Shown: piece by piece, positions 10,645 to 21,287 of the stretch | Position numbering within the stretch: the stretch's first letter is position 1 | How the letters are laid out: each line of letters begins with the position of its first letter | Program-made: the position numbers and the translations under genes | NCBI GenBank assembly: GCA_026214975.1 | Contig: CM047806.1 | Coordinates: forward strand, 55,073,947-55,137,946 | Length of the DNA stretch: 64,000 nucleotides | Origin: Gentiana macrophylla | Taxonomy: Eukaryota; Streptophyta; Magnoliopsida; Gentianales; Gentianaceae | Direction of reading: 5' to 3' | Notes under the pieces: generated by a model | The model's database searches: none | What the model was told of the DNA's origin: nothing | The model's input: the letters and a program-made list of their open reading frames with translations, nothing else

Positions 10645-11563
10645 GATTAACCTTGATAGAAAATATTGTAAGAAGAATTAAAATCATAATTTCGCGAAGG
10701 AACCCTAACTGAGAACAAAAAAAATGTTGAAAAGGACACGGGTAGTTTATCGCAATTGGGATCCCCTGTTGTATAATGATTTTGTATTCCCTGATGTGTG
10801 TTATAAATTTGAGTTTGATGATTTTTTCTTTTTCTTTTTTTGATATGAAATTCCCATTCTACCCCTCTCCCCTTGATCACAGTAGTCTGCTGTGTTTAAT
10901 ACACAACAGAGGATCCATGCTCAGTTTATCGACTGAGGGCTCAGTTAAAACAACGTCTAGCATCCCTCGAAGTATTTCGTGGTTTAACTGTGGATGTAAT
11001 TTACATTGGTGCAATTTTCATCCCCTTTTAATGTTACTAGATGTTCTCTCTTTTCTGTAGTAGTGTCTTTTTTATCATCTTATTGTTACTTTCCCCTCCA
11101 CTAATTTTACGGTGGTCCAGGTGCATGTTTTGGAACACCATGTCATCAATTTCAAAAAAATCATTGGTGGTTTTTTTCCACATGTGGGGTCCATCTTAAA
11201 ATACATGATTCCTATCGGTTGTGGTGCACCAAGTAGGATTTGCACCATGACCAAGCTAAAATTTGTGCCTTCCTTTCAATCATATTGGCTTCATTTTGGC
11301 AGCTTATGATTTTGGTTGATGACGTTTGGAAAAGCTTTTCCATCCATAAACCACTTTCCTTGGTTACCAGTAACTCTTGCAGACTTTGTGATGCCAATTT
11401 TTCTATTTATCGTTAGCGTATCAGAAAGCTGCGTATTTAAGGTAATTTAGAAAAGCCTTATGATGATTATGCTAAGCATAACCCAAAAGAAGAAGATTGT
11501 GAGAGTCTTTGTTCATACAGAAAGTGCCCAATAAAATTTCAAGGAAATTTTTGTTAAGATCTA
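10645..11563. other. No gene seen
   Basis: Upstream of the CRWN exon and up to the mini-copia. AT-rich, with a small inverted repeat around 10889-10907 (tgctgtgttt / acacaaca). No supported frame, RNA or repeat boundary. If the CRWN exon was once expressed, its promoter would lie here, but I cannot point to a TATA box. Confidence 0.5.
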
Positions 11564-11848
11564 TGTTGAAGTTTGTGAATACAAACAATATAAAGAAAAA
11601 CACAGAAGGATTATACCAAACTGAAAGTTACAAGTTGAAGTTACAATGCTGTTGATCATGGGGTATTTATAACTACATACACCCCATAAATCAGTTAGAA
11701 GTAAGTTACAAACGGTTACAACAAACTATAACAGAATAACCGCTTTCTGCACTAATCTACTTAGAAGACTGCTGAGTCTTCATATGGTAAGCTGAGTGTC
11801 ATGGGCAGACTGCACTCAACATTCCCTTCAACACTATATACTATAACA
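11564..11848 (-). repeat. 3' LTR of the mini-copia
   Basis: In element orientation it runs TGTTATAGTATATAG ... CTTCAACA, 285 bp, and contains the TATAAATACCCC promoter core. A GAGGGGG polypurine tract (11849-11855) abuts it. Confidence 0.9.
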
Positions 11849-12196
11849 CCCCCTCAAGCTGAGAATGGTTCAAGAGCAGCTTGCACTCAGCATTCCCTTC
11901 AGCTATTAGAACTCTGGAATATACTTGAAATTCCCTATTTGTCTAGTGGATAGGAGAATATTGGTGCATCTAATGCCTTGGTGAGGATGTCGGCTACTTG
12001 TTCTTTTGTGTTGACTGTAAGAAGTTTGACAAGTCCAGCTTTGATCTTGTCTCTACAATATGGCAATCTATTTCAATGTGCTTTGTTCTTTCATGAAAGA
12101 CAGGATTATGAGCTATATGAGCACTGTCATTATTACAAAAAGCACAACAGGCGTCTGAACAGAAATCTGTAAATCTTGTAGGATGTAAAGCAACCA

Positions 12197-12835
12197 TTAA
12201 AGTTCACAAACTGCATTTGCCATAGCCCGGTATTCAGTTTCTGATGAGCTTCTTGCTATAGTAGTTTGTTTCTTAGCCTTCCAAGAAATGGGAGCATCTC
12301 CTAGAAACATCATGTAGCCTGAAACTAATTTCCTTGTTTCAGGGCAACCAACCCAATCACTATCTGTAAAACCTTTCAGGACAAGGGTATTATTTGCTGG
12401 AAACAAGATTCCTTGATCTAGATTGGCCTTCAAATACCTCAGCAATCTATGTGATGCCTTCATATAGTTTTCAGTAGTAATATCCAGAAATTGACTCAGC
12501 TGCTGAACTGCAAAAGCTATGTCTGGTCTTGTAAAGGTGAGGTAGATTAGTTTTCCCACTAGGGATCTATAGGCAGTATTGTCTTCCAAAATTTGAGAAT
12601 CACCATGTTGTAAAGTCTGCTTAGATTCCATAGGTCTCAGAAGGATTTGCTCCTAGAAATTCATATTTTTCTAGGAGGTTGAGGGTATATTTTCTTTGAG
12701 GAATGGATATGTCTGCAGGGGTTCTAGCAGCCTCAATGCCTAGGAAATATCTCAATTTTCCAAGGTCCTTAATAGTGAACTGCTGATGTAAGGCATACTT
12801 GACTTGTTGAATAAATTGCTCACTGGGACTTACAA
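12197..12835 (-). pseudogene. Copia pol C-terminal fragment (RT end plus RNase H)
   Basis: Minus-strand frame from about 12835 covers the end of reverse transcriptase (KDLGKLRYFLGIE, YRSLVGKLIYLTFTRPDIAF) and the RNase H start (GFTDSDWVGCPETRKLVSGY, SSSETEYRAMA). A frameshift near 12632 breaks it. The last part of RNase H continues with further shifts below 12197 ([27 protein letters not shown]) to a stop near 11940. The upstream catalytic YVDD region is deleted. It has no function of its own. Confidence 0.85.
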
Positions 12836-13051
12836 GTTGAAGTTACAATGCCGCTGATCATGGGGTATTTATAGCTACATAGACCTCATGAATTAGTTAG
12901 AAGTAAGTTACAAACGGTTACAACTAACTATAACAGAATAACCGCTTTCTGCACTAAAACTACTTAGCAGACTACTGAGTCTTCATGTGGTAAGCTGAGT
13001 GTCATCAGCAGACTGCACTCAACATTTCCTTCAGCACTATATATTGTAACA
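12829..13051 (-). repeat. Truncated 5' LTR of the mini-copia
   Basis: It starts TGTTACAATATATAG at 13051 and matches the 3' LTR through the CATTGTAACTTCAACTTGTAAG region. There it is fused to pol sequence at about 12829, so the last 60 or so bases (end of R/U5) and everything up to RT are missing. Confidence 0.85.
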
Positions 13052-13056
13052 ATCTA

Positions 13057-13356
13057 TGCAAAGTAGATGAAGAAAAAGAACAAAAATTTGGGTTTTTTTT
13101 AATGTGTGTTGCAGTATTGTCATTATCAATTTCTCTTCGTAAAGTTATAATAATGTGTGTTCAGTTGTCACTGCATTTTCAAATTTTGTTACTGCATATG
13201 TCAATCTTGTTGTCACTTCATATTGTTCTTTGAACTTTGTTTGATTTAGCTGTTCTTTTAGTTACCTTAACCTTTTTTATTATGGTAATTTCTAGGTAAT
13301 GTGTAAGGTGCATGTTATTTTAATTGTCACTACATAATGTTACTTCTTATGTTGTG
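13057..13356. repeat. Degenerate TGCAGTGACACTTGAT-type repeat, left part
   Basis: A low-complexity stretch with recurring TGTCACTGCAT-like words. The same sequence type resumes after the Athila element (43113-43752) and after the hAT (48745-48885), so these three pieces were contiguous before the insertions. No coding frame. Confidence 0.6.
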
Positions 13357-13361
13357 ACAAC

Positions 13362-13604
13362 TGAACGATTAAAATAGTCTATCCTACAGCATCAATATTC
13401 TATCCATTATGAGCTAAAAATAGTTGTTTCGACCTATAAATATGAACCATTTATGTTGAATATCATATGTCGGGTTCGTGAGTCGAGAAATCTGCACTTA
13501 GCGTTTATTTTCCCTGATTCGATATTATTTCGTGCATTATTTGATGATTTTCAGGATACGGAATATTGGGCTGAGCATGATGGACGAATCTGGAGTGGAC
13601 TGAA
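13362..13604 (+). repeat. Athila 5' LTR, first segment
   Basis: Starts TGAACGATTAAAATAGTC and matches the 3' LTR from 41665 onward, apart from the first bases. It is interrupted at 13605 by copia 1. Confidence 0.9.
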
Positions 13605-15419
13605 TGTTGGAAAGGTGTCCCAAACCCAATCGGGTTGGACCGGATCCGACTGGGTCGGGTCATTTACAGTCTATTTAGTTCATGTAATAACTTTATTATG
13701 ATTAATAAAAGCACTTATGTTATTATATATTGTTTATCTTCATATTATTTGTTGTATATATATAGTAACGTCCCTAGTATCAATCGTGATAGAGAAACCA
13801 TGATAGTGATTATGGTTGATGAGATCTCTAATCACTATAACAAGGTTGGTCCTTAAAGTCTCTAGTCTTACATATTATCAAATGGGACATTGATAGTATA
13901 TTCGAGACTAGCACGTATTGGATGTCTTCTATCTTTTAGAAGATAGGGATAGATCTCGTCTATCGAAGTGTAGGGACACTTGGGTATGCGTGGGCGTGTA
14001 TTAGAGAATGCGCGACGTTAGGATCGACCCACTTACATTAAGTGTCACACTATGTGGCGGTTGTGTAATTATCCTTTTGACCGAGTCTTCATGGCATCAC
14101 GGTGTGGATTGTCATGCTTTGACACTATTGAGATTTCTCCTAACCACGGGCGATCATGCGGTAGTGATTGGGTATGATATTGAAGCATCGCGGAGTATCG
14201 TGATTGGTCGTCCGGGAATCGCGTATCCTATGATTGGGATCGAATATCCGAAATGGCCTTCTTATAAGGAATGTCTAGCTCTCGATAATCTTTGCAAAGT
14301 TGGAGTAAATGTGTTATTCCGAGAGAGCATGATATCCAGATTATAAGATACGATCGTTAATGTATAGACACTCGAGATACGATCGTATGGATATTATTAC
14401 AAATGATAGGATTGTAAGTTACACGGTAACTGCTTCACATGAAAGGTAGTAGTCATTGCTTTTGACTCTTCCGATGATTGGGGGTCACGGTGTGTTGCTA
14501 GACGCTATCCCGTGATCGTTAGGTATGAAGGGAATTTTAGTAAATTGCACTTTGTGTCTATGGCCAACATATTCGGAAGCCTATCGGGTCACACACATAT
14601 GAACATCGAGTCGGATCAAAATGCGGTTATAGTTGATAACCAAATAAGGAAAGTTTATCTCTAGACTATAAAGGTTATAGTGGTAAATTAATATGGTAGT
14701 ATTTATTTATTATGAATAAATAAAATACAAGATATTAATTATGTACAAATTATATTAATTAAAGAATATTCCGGAAGTCAATTAGTTGACTAATGGGGCG
14801 CCATTCTTGAGTGTGTAAGATACACTTGGATTGTGCACTTTAATTAATAAGATTGCCATAATATTAATATAAGATATTAATTGATTTTGAAAAATAGATT
14901 TATGGTAATAAGATAATTATAATCAATATAAGATATTGGCAAAATAAATTATAATTAAAGACATAAATCAATCTAGTTGATTTTCCTTATTTTTTTGGAA
15001 AAATGTTTTCTTCTCCTACACACTAATTGGGGCGCCACCTTTAGCTATAAATAAGAGGTGGGTGTCAAGCTCTTTTGTACATCACAGTTGCAAGAGCTCA
15101 TAGTTCTTGTGAAAAATAGAGAGCTATCCATAGTGAGTTTGTGAGGGAAGAAAAGGTCGATCAAGCGGCCGGAGTTTTTCCGATAGCAATCAAGGAGGAT
15201 TCCGGCAAGGGGTTCGTGTGGATTAGCGATAGAGGCCGGACGCGTGGGCGGCTTGCGCGATTGAACTACTCTCCGTTGGCGGTCAAAGCGATGATCTTGT
15301 AGATCATCTAAGGTATAACCGTCAAACTACTTAACGTGTTTATTGCATTAAGCGAAGAAACGATCTAAAAGGAAATCAAATTTTAAATTCATTTGCGTTA
15401 AAGCGATGATTTCCTAACG
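13605..15419 (+). repeat. Copia 1 5' LTR
   Basis: TGTTGGAAAGGTGTCC ... CCTAACG; the last base is G where the family has A. It contains the palindrome ATACGATCGTAT (about 14380), a small hairpin CTATCTT/AAGATAG (13929-13945) and a TATAAATA box at 15046-15053. The short open frames in it (also seen in the other three LTR copies) are shared LTR sequence, not genes. Confidence 0.93.
15046..15053 (+). promoter_or_regulatory. TATA box of the copia 1 5' LTR
   Basis: TATAAATA within AGCTATAAATAAGAGGTGGG. The same core occurs at equivalent positions in the other three family LTRs (22729, 25433, 33277). It is the expected RNA polymerase II promoter driving the element. Confidence 0.75.
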
Positions 15420-15420
15420 G

Positions 15421-15434
15421 TGGTAGCATGAGCG
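15421..15434 (+). other. Primer binding site of copia 1 (mutated)
   Basis: TGGTAGCATGAGCG, one base after the LTR end. Copia 2 has TGGTAGCAGAGCC at the same place, close to the initiator-Met tRNA complement TGGTATCAGAGC used by copia elements. Copia 1 has an insertion in it. Confidence 0.75.
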
Positions 15435-15765
15435 GACTTCGAGCTTAAGCAATAAGCATAAATTAATTGCGTAGTATTTAATCGATAGATGCAAGATTTA
15501 AATCACGAAACGTTAAAACAAAAAAAAAAATAAAAAAAATAGGGTTTATGGGGGGCTCGGCCGACTGGAGGCGGCCCCCTCCCTCTGCGGCGGCGGCGGT
15601 AGCCCTAGGGTTGCCGTCTGTCAGCTGTCCTCTTCCAATGGGGGAGATCGACCCTTTTCGTTTTGTGTTATTTATTGTGCATAGATATCTCGTTTGTTTA
15701 GTTGTGTCACATGGCCAACCAATGGTTCAAATAGTTTGAGCCATTGGGAAACCATTTGGCATATT

Positions 15766-16145
15766 GGCCTTTCCAAATTTTGATTTAGAATAGGCCTAGG
15801 CCCTTTTCAAATATTTGATTTGTAAAGGCTAAGCTCAAGCCACTTCAAAATTTTGATTTTGAAAAGTGGCAGGCCTAAACCAAAATTATTTGGCCTTTCC
15901 AAATATTTGATTTGGAATAGGCCTAGACTCTTTCCAAATATTTGATTTGTAAAAGCCTAGGCTCAGCCACTTCCAAAATTTTGATTTTGGAAAGTGGCAG
16001 CCTACACTAAAATAATTTGGCCTTTCCAAATATTTGATTTGGAATAAACAAGCGCCTTTCCAAATATTTGATTTGTAAAAGGCCTAGGCCACTTCCAAAA
16101 TTTTGATTTTGGAAGGTGGCCAGGCCTAAGCTAAATTTAGTTTTG
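15766..16145. repeat. Three tandem 126-127 bp leader repeats with hairpins
   Basis: Units begin GGCCTTTCCAAAT at 15766, 15892 and 16019. Each ends with an inverted repeat CCACTTCCAAAA / TTTTGGAAAGTGG around a TTTTGA loop and contains AGGCCTAGGCC-like palindromes. Copia 2 carries two units (26151-26410, period 130). Confidence 0.9.
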
Positions 16146-16922
16146 GAAAGGAAACAAATAGGAGACTTTATAATTTTAATTTTATTTTGAATAAGTTCAA
16201 ATTTAATTGAAATTAAAATCGATTTAAAATTAAATGTTAATTTTAATTTTCGATTAAGTCATATAATTATTTAAAAGTTATTTAATTATTTGACGTGATA
16301 AAATAAAGACGCATGAGTAGTTAAAATTATAATTTAATCTTTTTCATAAGATAAAATTGTATGGATTAGATGTGTAGATATAATGTGATTATATGGACCC
16401 GATTGATCATGGACTCAACCAATAGGATAGATGTGAATGTTTTCTTTATGTTGGTTTTTTGAAAATTGTCCCAGGCCGTTATGAAGAACGTGACCTAGTT
16501 TACTTTTTTGCAATTATCCCATTCCCATAAGCTCCCCCCGTGTGCGGCGGGTGTAATTATTTATTATGTAACAAGAATGGAGCAAGAAGTTGAGGACCAA
16601 GGAGAGATAAAGAACCCATTGGCGTACAACAATAGAGATCCTATTGGCGGTTGCAGATACCCTTAGTTTGTGACCCGCGGTTTCGTCAGTTTGTATTCGA
16701 AACCGCACCTAGGAAAAGTCCATGATCATACCGGTTATTTTGTGCGCGGAATGTTGTGTATGTTTTACTTTATATGATATAGTAGTAATATGCACTTAGT
16801 AGATGAGACCATAACAGAACCAAATTAATTAAGTGAATTAATTTAAAATATTCCCACGCCAAAAATAGAGCCAAAATTGTCTCCCAATATTATAATGACG
16901 GTGAAGAGCCCTTGTTCGGATC

Positions 16923-17216
16923 CAACTGATCGGCCCTCGTCGGGAGTTGACCTACCACGGGTATATCGTTATTATTGAGATATGATCGTTATGAGATCTC
17001 ATGAATATTGGGTTACGACTCGACTAGAATCTTGCGGTGATTGGCCCTCGTCAGGACCGTCTGATTTTAGAGACAAGGGGTTGACTATCACATAGAGATG
17101 TGAAAAGTCAAAGAGTTGACTAGTCAGCCACTGGGAGTCGCATGCGATGCGACTGGTAAGAGTACCTACCTGTCGAAACTATCTCGGTTGATCGGCCCTC
17201 GTCGGGAATCGAGGTA
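16923..17216 (+). promoter_or_regulatory. Cluster of three hairpins with a shared 17-nt loop
   Basis: Hairpin 1: CAACT (16923-16927) / AGTTG (16945-16949). Hairpin 2: CGGT (17035-17038) / ACCG (17056-17059), extended by an outer stem CTAGAATC (17024-17031) / GATTTTAG (17063-17070). Hairpin 3: TATCTCGGTT (17180-17189) / AATCGAGGTA (17207-17216). The loops are exactly 17 nt: GATCGGCCCTCGTCGGG in hairpins 1 and 3, GATTGGCCCTCGTCAGG in hairpin 2. A further hairpin with stems GTCGCAT / ATGCGAC lies at 17137-17153. The cluster ends 165 nt upstream of the gag ATG in the genomic RNA. A role in packaging, dimerisation or translation is inference. Confidence 0.7.
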
Positions 17217-17381
17217 ACTAGATGGGATCCCAGCCACTAAAGAATTAATTAAATTCATGAAAGCCAATAGGGAATAGTTGGCTAGTGGGAGTAAAACCTT
17301 ATAAAAATTTTAAGTGCAAATTTAGGGTTTTTCTTATACATGAGCTTTTACTTATTCTATCTTTATTTATTGTTGTAGAAA

Positions 17382-18190
17382 ATGTCAAACAAATAGAACC
17401 TTCATTTTATCATCGAAAACAAGCTTGACGAAACTAATTTTCTCGACTGGGAAAGAAACCTCAAAATCGTTTTGAGGCACGAGAAGATTGGCTATGTCTT
17501 GGACGAGGCCCTACCGAGAAGAAGCCGAGGGTTGGCCGCACATGTTGTCGATAAGTACAACAAGCCTCGCTCGACAAGATCTTGATGCTACATGTATCAT
17601 GCTTGCTTCTATGACACACCGAAGCTGCAGAGAAGCAGACATGAGTCTATGGGCGCCTACTCTATCATGGTCCACTGAAGGAACTTTATGCTTCGAGTCC
17701 TCGTCTTTGAGAGTGCACGAGGTCTCAAGGCCCTGTTTAGTTGTAAGATGGCATCTGGGATTTCTTTGTGGGGTCACGTGCTTAAAATGATCGGGTATAT
17801 AGAGAGGCTTGGGAAGTTTGGGCCACAAGTTGGAGCGAGAGTTGAGTATTGACTTGATTACGCAATCTCTACGATTCATTCTCATGATTCATGATGAACT
17901 ATCACATGAACAAGATAGATTGCTCTCTGCGGAGTTATTGAACATGTTGAAGGCTGCTTTGAGGCACCTTTGTGGGGAAGGGAAAGCAAGTGTTCTTTGG
18001 TCACTTCAAGAAAGGGCAAGGCAAAAGCCCAGAGAAAAAGTCCAAGAAGGCGAAGGCTACACCTAAGCCAATGCCTAAGATAACAAAAGACAAATCCAAG
18101 GATGCTTGCTTCCATTGCGGTGAGATCGGACATTGGAGGAGAAACTGCAAGGGCTTCTTGAGTACCAAGAAGAATCATTCTGATGCTTAG
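17382..18190 (+). pseudogene. Copia 1 gag (nucleocapsid) relic
   Basis: ATG at 17382 matches the copia 2 gag start, but codon 5 is TAG (17394-17396) where copia 2 has Leu. Downstream, the gag fold region (ETNFLDWERNLKIVLRHEKI) is readable, followed by frameshifts. The C-terminal zinc knuckle is intact in sequence: CFHCGEIGHWRRNC (C-X2-C-X4-H-X4-C), preceded by a lysine-rich stretch. It would form the virus-like particle and bind element RNA in a working copy. No full protein can be made here. Confidence 0.85.
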
Positions 18191-18239
18191 ACTTCAGGTA
18201 TATTTATGATTGAGATCAACATTACTTCTTCTAAGTCTA

Positions 18240-19322
18240 ACCACTGGGTATTAGATAATTGGTTGTGGTTCTCATATTTGTACGAATATGCAGGCACTAA
18301 GAAGAACTAGAAATCGAGGAAATGAGAGGTGGACCTACTGGCGTTGGAAATGGAGCAAGTGTTCTGCTGCGGCCGTAGGAGTTTATTTTCTTTCATTGCC
18401 CAGTGGGCTAGTACTAGAACTCAATAACTGTTATTTTGTTCCTGCTCTTACGAAGAGCATTATTTCTATTTCTGCATTAGATGTTGATGGATTTTCTTTT
18501 ACATTTGAGAATAAATGTTGTTCTTTTTCACGTGATGGAATCTTTTATGGTACTGGCATACTTAGCAATGGTCTCTACATATTAGATATGAATGTTGACG
18601 TACTTAATATAAATAACAAGAAAGCCAAAACAAATGACTTGAATGAGTCCTACTTATGGCATTGTAGACTTGGCCATATAAATAAGAATCGCATCTTCAA
18701 ACTCCATAAAGATGGAATGTTGGATCAATTCATTTACGAATCGTTTGATACATACGAAGCTTGTCTACTTGGCAAGATAACAAAGTCACCTTTTAGTGGC
18801 AAAGGGATAAGATCCAATGAATTGCTTGAGCTCGTACATACTGATGTATGTGGCCCAATGTCAATTCAAGCAAAATGAGGATACTCTTATTTTACCACTT
18901 TCACTGATGACCATTCTCGATATGGTTATATATACTTAATGAAGTATAAATCTGAAGCCTTCGAAAAGTTCAAGGAGTTCAGAAGTGAAGTGGAGAAACA
19001 ACTGTGTAAAGAAATCAAAACACTTCGATCCGATCGAGGCGGAGAATACCTAGATGGAGAGTTTCAAGATTATTTGAAGGAGAATGGGATTCTACCTGAA
19101 TGGACCCCTCCCGGGACACCACAAATGAATGGCGTGTCTGAGAGGAAGAACCGCACCTTGTTAGACATGGTGCGATCCATGATGAGCTACGCAGTTCTTC
19201 CAAAATCGTTTTGGGGGTATGCCCTTGAAACCGCATCCTATACACTGAACCGAGTTCCATCAAAGACGGTTGAATCCACACCATACGCAGGTATGGCACA
19301 AGAGAAACCAGTCTAGCCTATC
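18240..19322 (+). pseudogene. Copia 1 protease and integrase relic
   Basis: The protease active-site area is shifted (LDN... replaces the expected LDTG-type motif). From 18288 the pre-integrase zinc domain (LWHCRLGHINKNRI) and the integrase core follow: HTDVCGP, the second Asp in RSDRGGEY, and the Glu region QMNGVSERKNRTL. A TGA at 18876 (AK then stop, where copia 2 reads AKGGYSYF) separates two pieces, and a one-base shift near 19292 breaks the TPYEVW segment. The DDE residues themselves are present, but the chain is interrupted. Confidence 0.85.
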
Positions 19323-20460
19323 TTAAACCTTGGGGTTGTCCGACTTACGTGAAGAGGATGATGCCCGACAAATTATAAGCTAGATCTGACAAATGTCTAT
19401 TTGTGGGTTATCCTAGAGAAACTAGAGGATACCAATTTTACCATCCTGAGGAACAAAAGGTGTTTGTTGCCAGGACTGGCCACTTTCTAGAGAAAGAGTT
19501 TATTCTGGATAGGGTCAGTGGGAGTAAAATTGATCTTGAAGAAATTCGAGAACCACTTACGGATAACAGTCCGTTGATGGATAGAGGAGACACCACATAC
19601 AAATGTGGCGCCACCCTCTACCGTAGACACACTAGCACCTCGAAGATCCACCAGGGAACACCGTGAACCCGAAAGGTACACTGGCGTGTATCTTATAGAA
19701 GATGAGGACCCTAGAACTTATGAGGAAGTGCTATTAAGGCATGACAAAGAGAAATGGCTGGAAGCCATGAATTCTGAAATGGAATCCAAGAAAGACAACC
19801 AAGTTTGGGACTTAGTTGATCCACCTGAGGGAATAGTTCCCATAGGGTGTAAATGGGTCTTTAAAAGAAAGACCGACATGGACGGTAACGTGACTACCTA
19901 CAAGGCTAGGTTAGTGGCAAAAGGTTATAAGCGAAGACAATGAGTTGACTATGACGAAACCTTTTCGCCTGTTGCCATGTTAAAATCCATTAGAATTTTG
20001 CTCGCTATTGCAGCATATCATGATTACGTAAATCGGCGGATGGATGTGAAAACGGCTTTCCTTAACGGGAACACATGCGAGGAAGTGTATATGACACGAC
20101 TGAGGTTTCACAACCAATGAAGTGGGATGGTATGTAAACCGCAAATATCCATTTATGGATTAAAGCATGCTTCGGAGTTGGAATCTTCGCTTTGATGAGA
20201 TAATCAAAGCAGTTTGATTTCATCAAGAACGAAGATGAGCCCTGTGTTTACAAGAAGGTTAGTGGTAGTGCCATTGTGTTCTTAGTGCTTTATGTAGTTG
20301 ACATATTGCTCATGGGAATGATGTGCCTATGTTACAATCAGTCAAAGCTTGGTTATCCAAGAACTTCTCAATGAAGGACTTGGGTGATGCAAACCTATAT
20401 TCTAGGAATAAAGATCTATAGAGATAGATCTAAAAGGTTGCTTTGAGTGTCACAATCCAC
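19323..20460 (+). pseudogene. Copia 1 reverse transcriptase relic
   Basis: The integrase C-terminal GYPRETRGYQFYHP segment is at 19403. RT begins near 19680 (EDEDPRTYEEVLLRHDKEKW; NQVWDLVDPPEG; GCKWVFKRKTD). The catalytic box, YVDD in copia 2, is YVVD here (around 20290-20301), so the first metal-binding Asp of the box is lost. A stop at about 19941 (RRQ then TGA) and several indels complete the damage. Confidence 0.85.
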
Positions 20461-20587
20461 CTATATAGACAAGATGTTGAAAAGATTGAGCATGGAGCAG
20501 CCCAAGAAAGGATTGTTGCCCATGTCATATGGGGTCTACTGTCGAAGGAATGAGTCCTAAGACGAGAGGAGGAAAGGGCACAAATGA

Positions 20588-21273
20588 GTAAAGTCCCTTA
20601 TGCTTCGGCAATCGGGTCTATCATGTATGCCATGTTACGCACAAGACCGGATGTCTCGTGCCCTCTTAGTATGACTAGTAGGTACCGGTCCAATCCAGGT
20701 GATGGTCTTTGGATAGTTGTCAAGAATATCTCAAGTACTTGAGGCGTACTAGGGATATGTTCCTGGTTTCGGGAATGATGATTTAGTATTACGAGGTTAC
20801 ACGGATGCGGTTTCAAAGCGACAAGGATGACTTTAAGTCACAATCTGGATTTGTTTTCACGCTTAACGGCGGAGCAAATGTGGTGGAAGAGTTCAAGCAG
20901 GAGACTACTACGGACTCTACAATGGAAGCCGAATACATAGCAGACCTCGGAGGCGGCAAAGAAGCGATTTGGATGAAGAAGTTCATTCATCGAACTTGGT
21001 GTGGTTCCCTCCATTGAAGGTCTTGTGCCTCTGTACTGTGATAATAATGGAGCGATATCTCAGTCAAAGGAACCAAGGTCTCATCAGAAGTCCAAAAATG
21101 TGCTACGGTGCTATCACTTGATTAGAGAGATAGTAGATAGAGGAAATGTAAAGATAGAGAAAGTCCACACGGATGATAACATAGCTGATCCGTTAACCAA
21201 GGCATTGTCTCAAGCTAAGCATGAGAAACATGTTCACTTGCACGGGCTTAGGCATATGGGTGATTGGCTTTAG
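20588..21273 (+). pseudogene. Copia 1 RNase H relic
   Basis: Readable parts are the RT thumb (SKVPYASAIGSIMYAM; TRPDVS), then FQSDKDDFKSQSGFVFTLNG, STMEAEYIA with its conserved Glu, and YCDNNGAISQSKEPRSHQKS. The chain ends with IADPLTKALSQ and GLRHMGDWL at TAG 21271-21273. Frameshifts lie near 20730, 20810 and 21005. Unlike copia 2 it keeps the IADPLTKAL segment. Confidence 0.85.
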
Positions 21274-21276
21274 GCC

Positions 21277-21286
21277 AAGTGGGAGA
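21277..21286 (+). other. Polypurine tract of copia 1
   Basis: AAGTGGGAGA just before the 3' LTR start at 21288; second-strand primer site. Identical in copia 2. Confidence 0.8.
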
Positions 21287-21287
21287 T

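Larger units (their letters stand above)
11564..13051 (-). mobile_element. Internally deleted copia element with intact target duplication
   Basis: A 1488-bp minus-strand element bounded by the 5-bp duplication ATCTA at 11559-11563 and 13052-13056. It has a complete 3' LTR (11564-11848), a polypurine tract, the last part of pol, and a 5' LTR (about 12829-13051) that lacks its final 60 or so bases and joins directly to the reverse transcriptase C-terminal region. The primer site, gag, protease, integrase and most of RT are gone. The perfect target duplication shows that both outer ends are original. Its LTR resembles that of the copia at 48891. Confidence 0.9.
15435..17381 (+). other. Copia 1 untranslated leader
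   Basis: About 1.9 kb between primer site and gag ATG without a long frame. It holds a GC-rich patch (15548-15640), three tandem 126-127 bp repeats (15766-16145), and near its end a cluster of hairpins (16923-17216) listed separately. Copia 2 has the same layout with two tandem repeats. Confidence 0.8.

Noticed and set aside
10889..10990. Inverted repeats near 10.9 kb as a possible MITE or tRNA
   Set aside because: Short imperfect palindromes only; no tRNA A/B boxes and no target duplication.
13057..13356. This stretch as part of the mini-copia
   Set aside because: It lies outside the ATCTA duplication and matches the sequence flanking Athila and the hAT on the right.
13635..14346. Short frames in the copia LTR (also near 21264-22031, 23990-24175, 31818-32583)
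   Set aside because: Repeated in all four LTR copies with different stops and shifts; they are LTR sequence, not genes.
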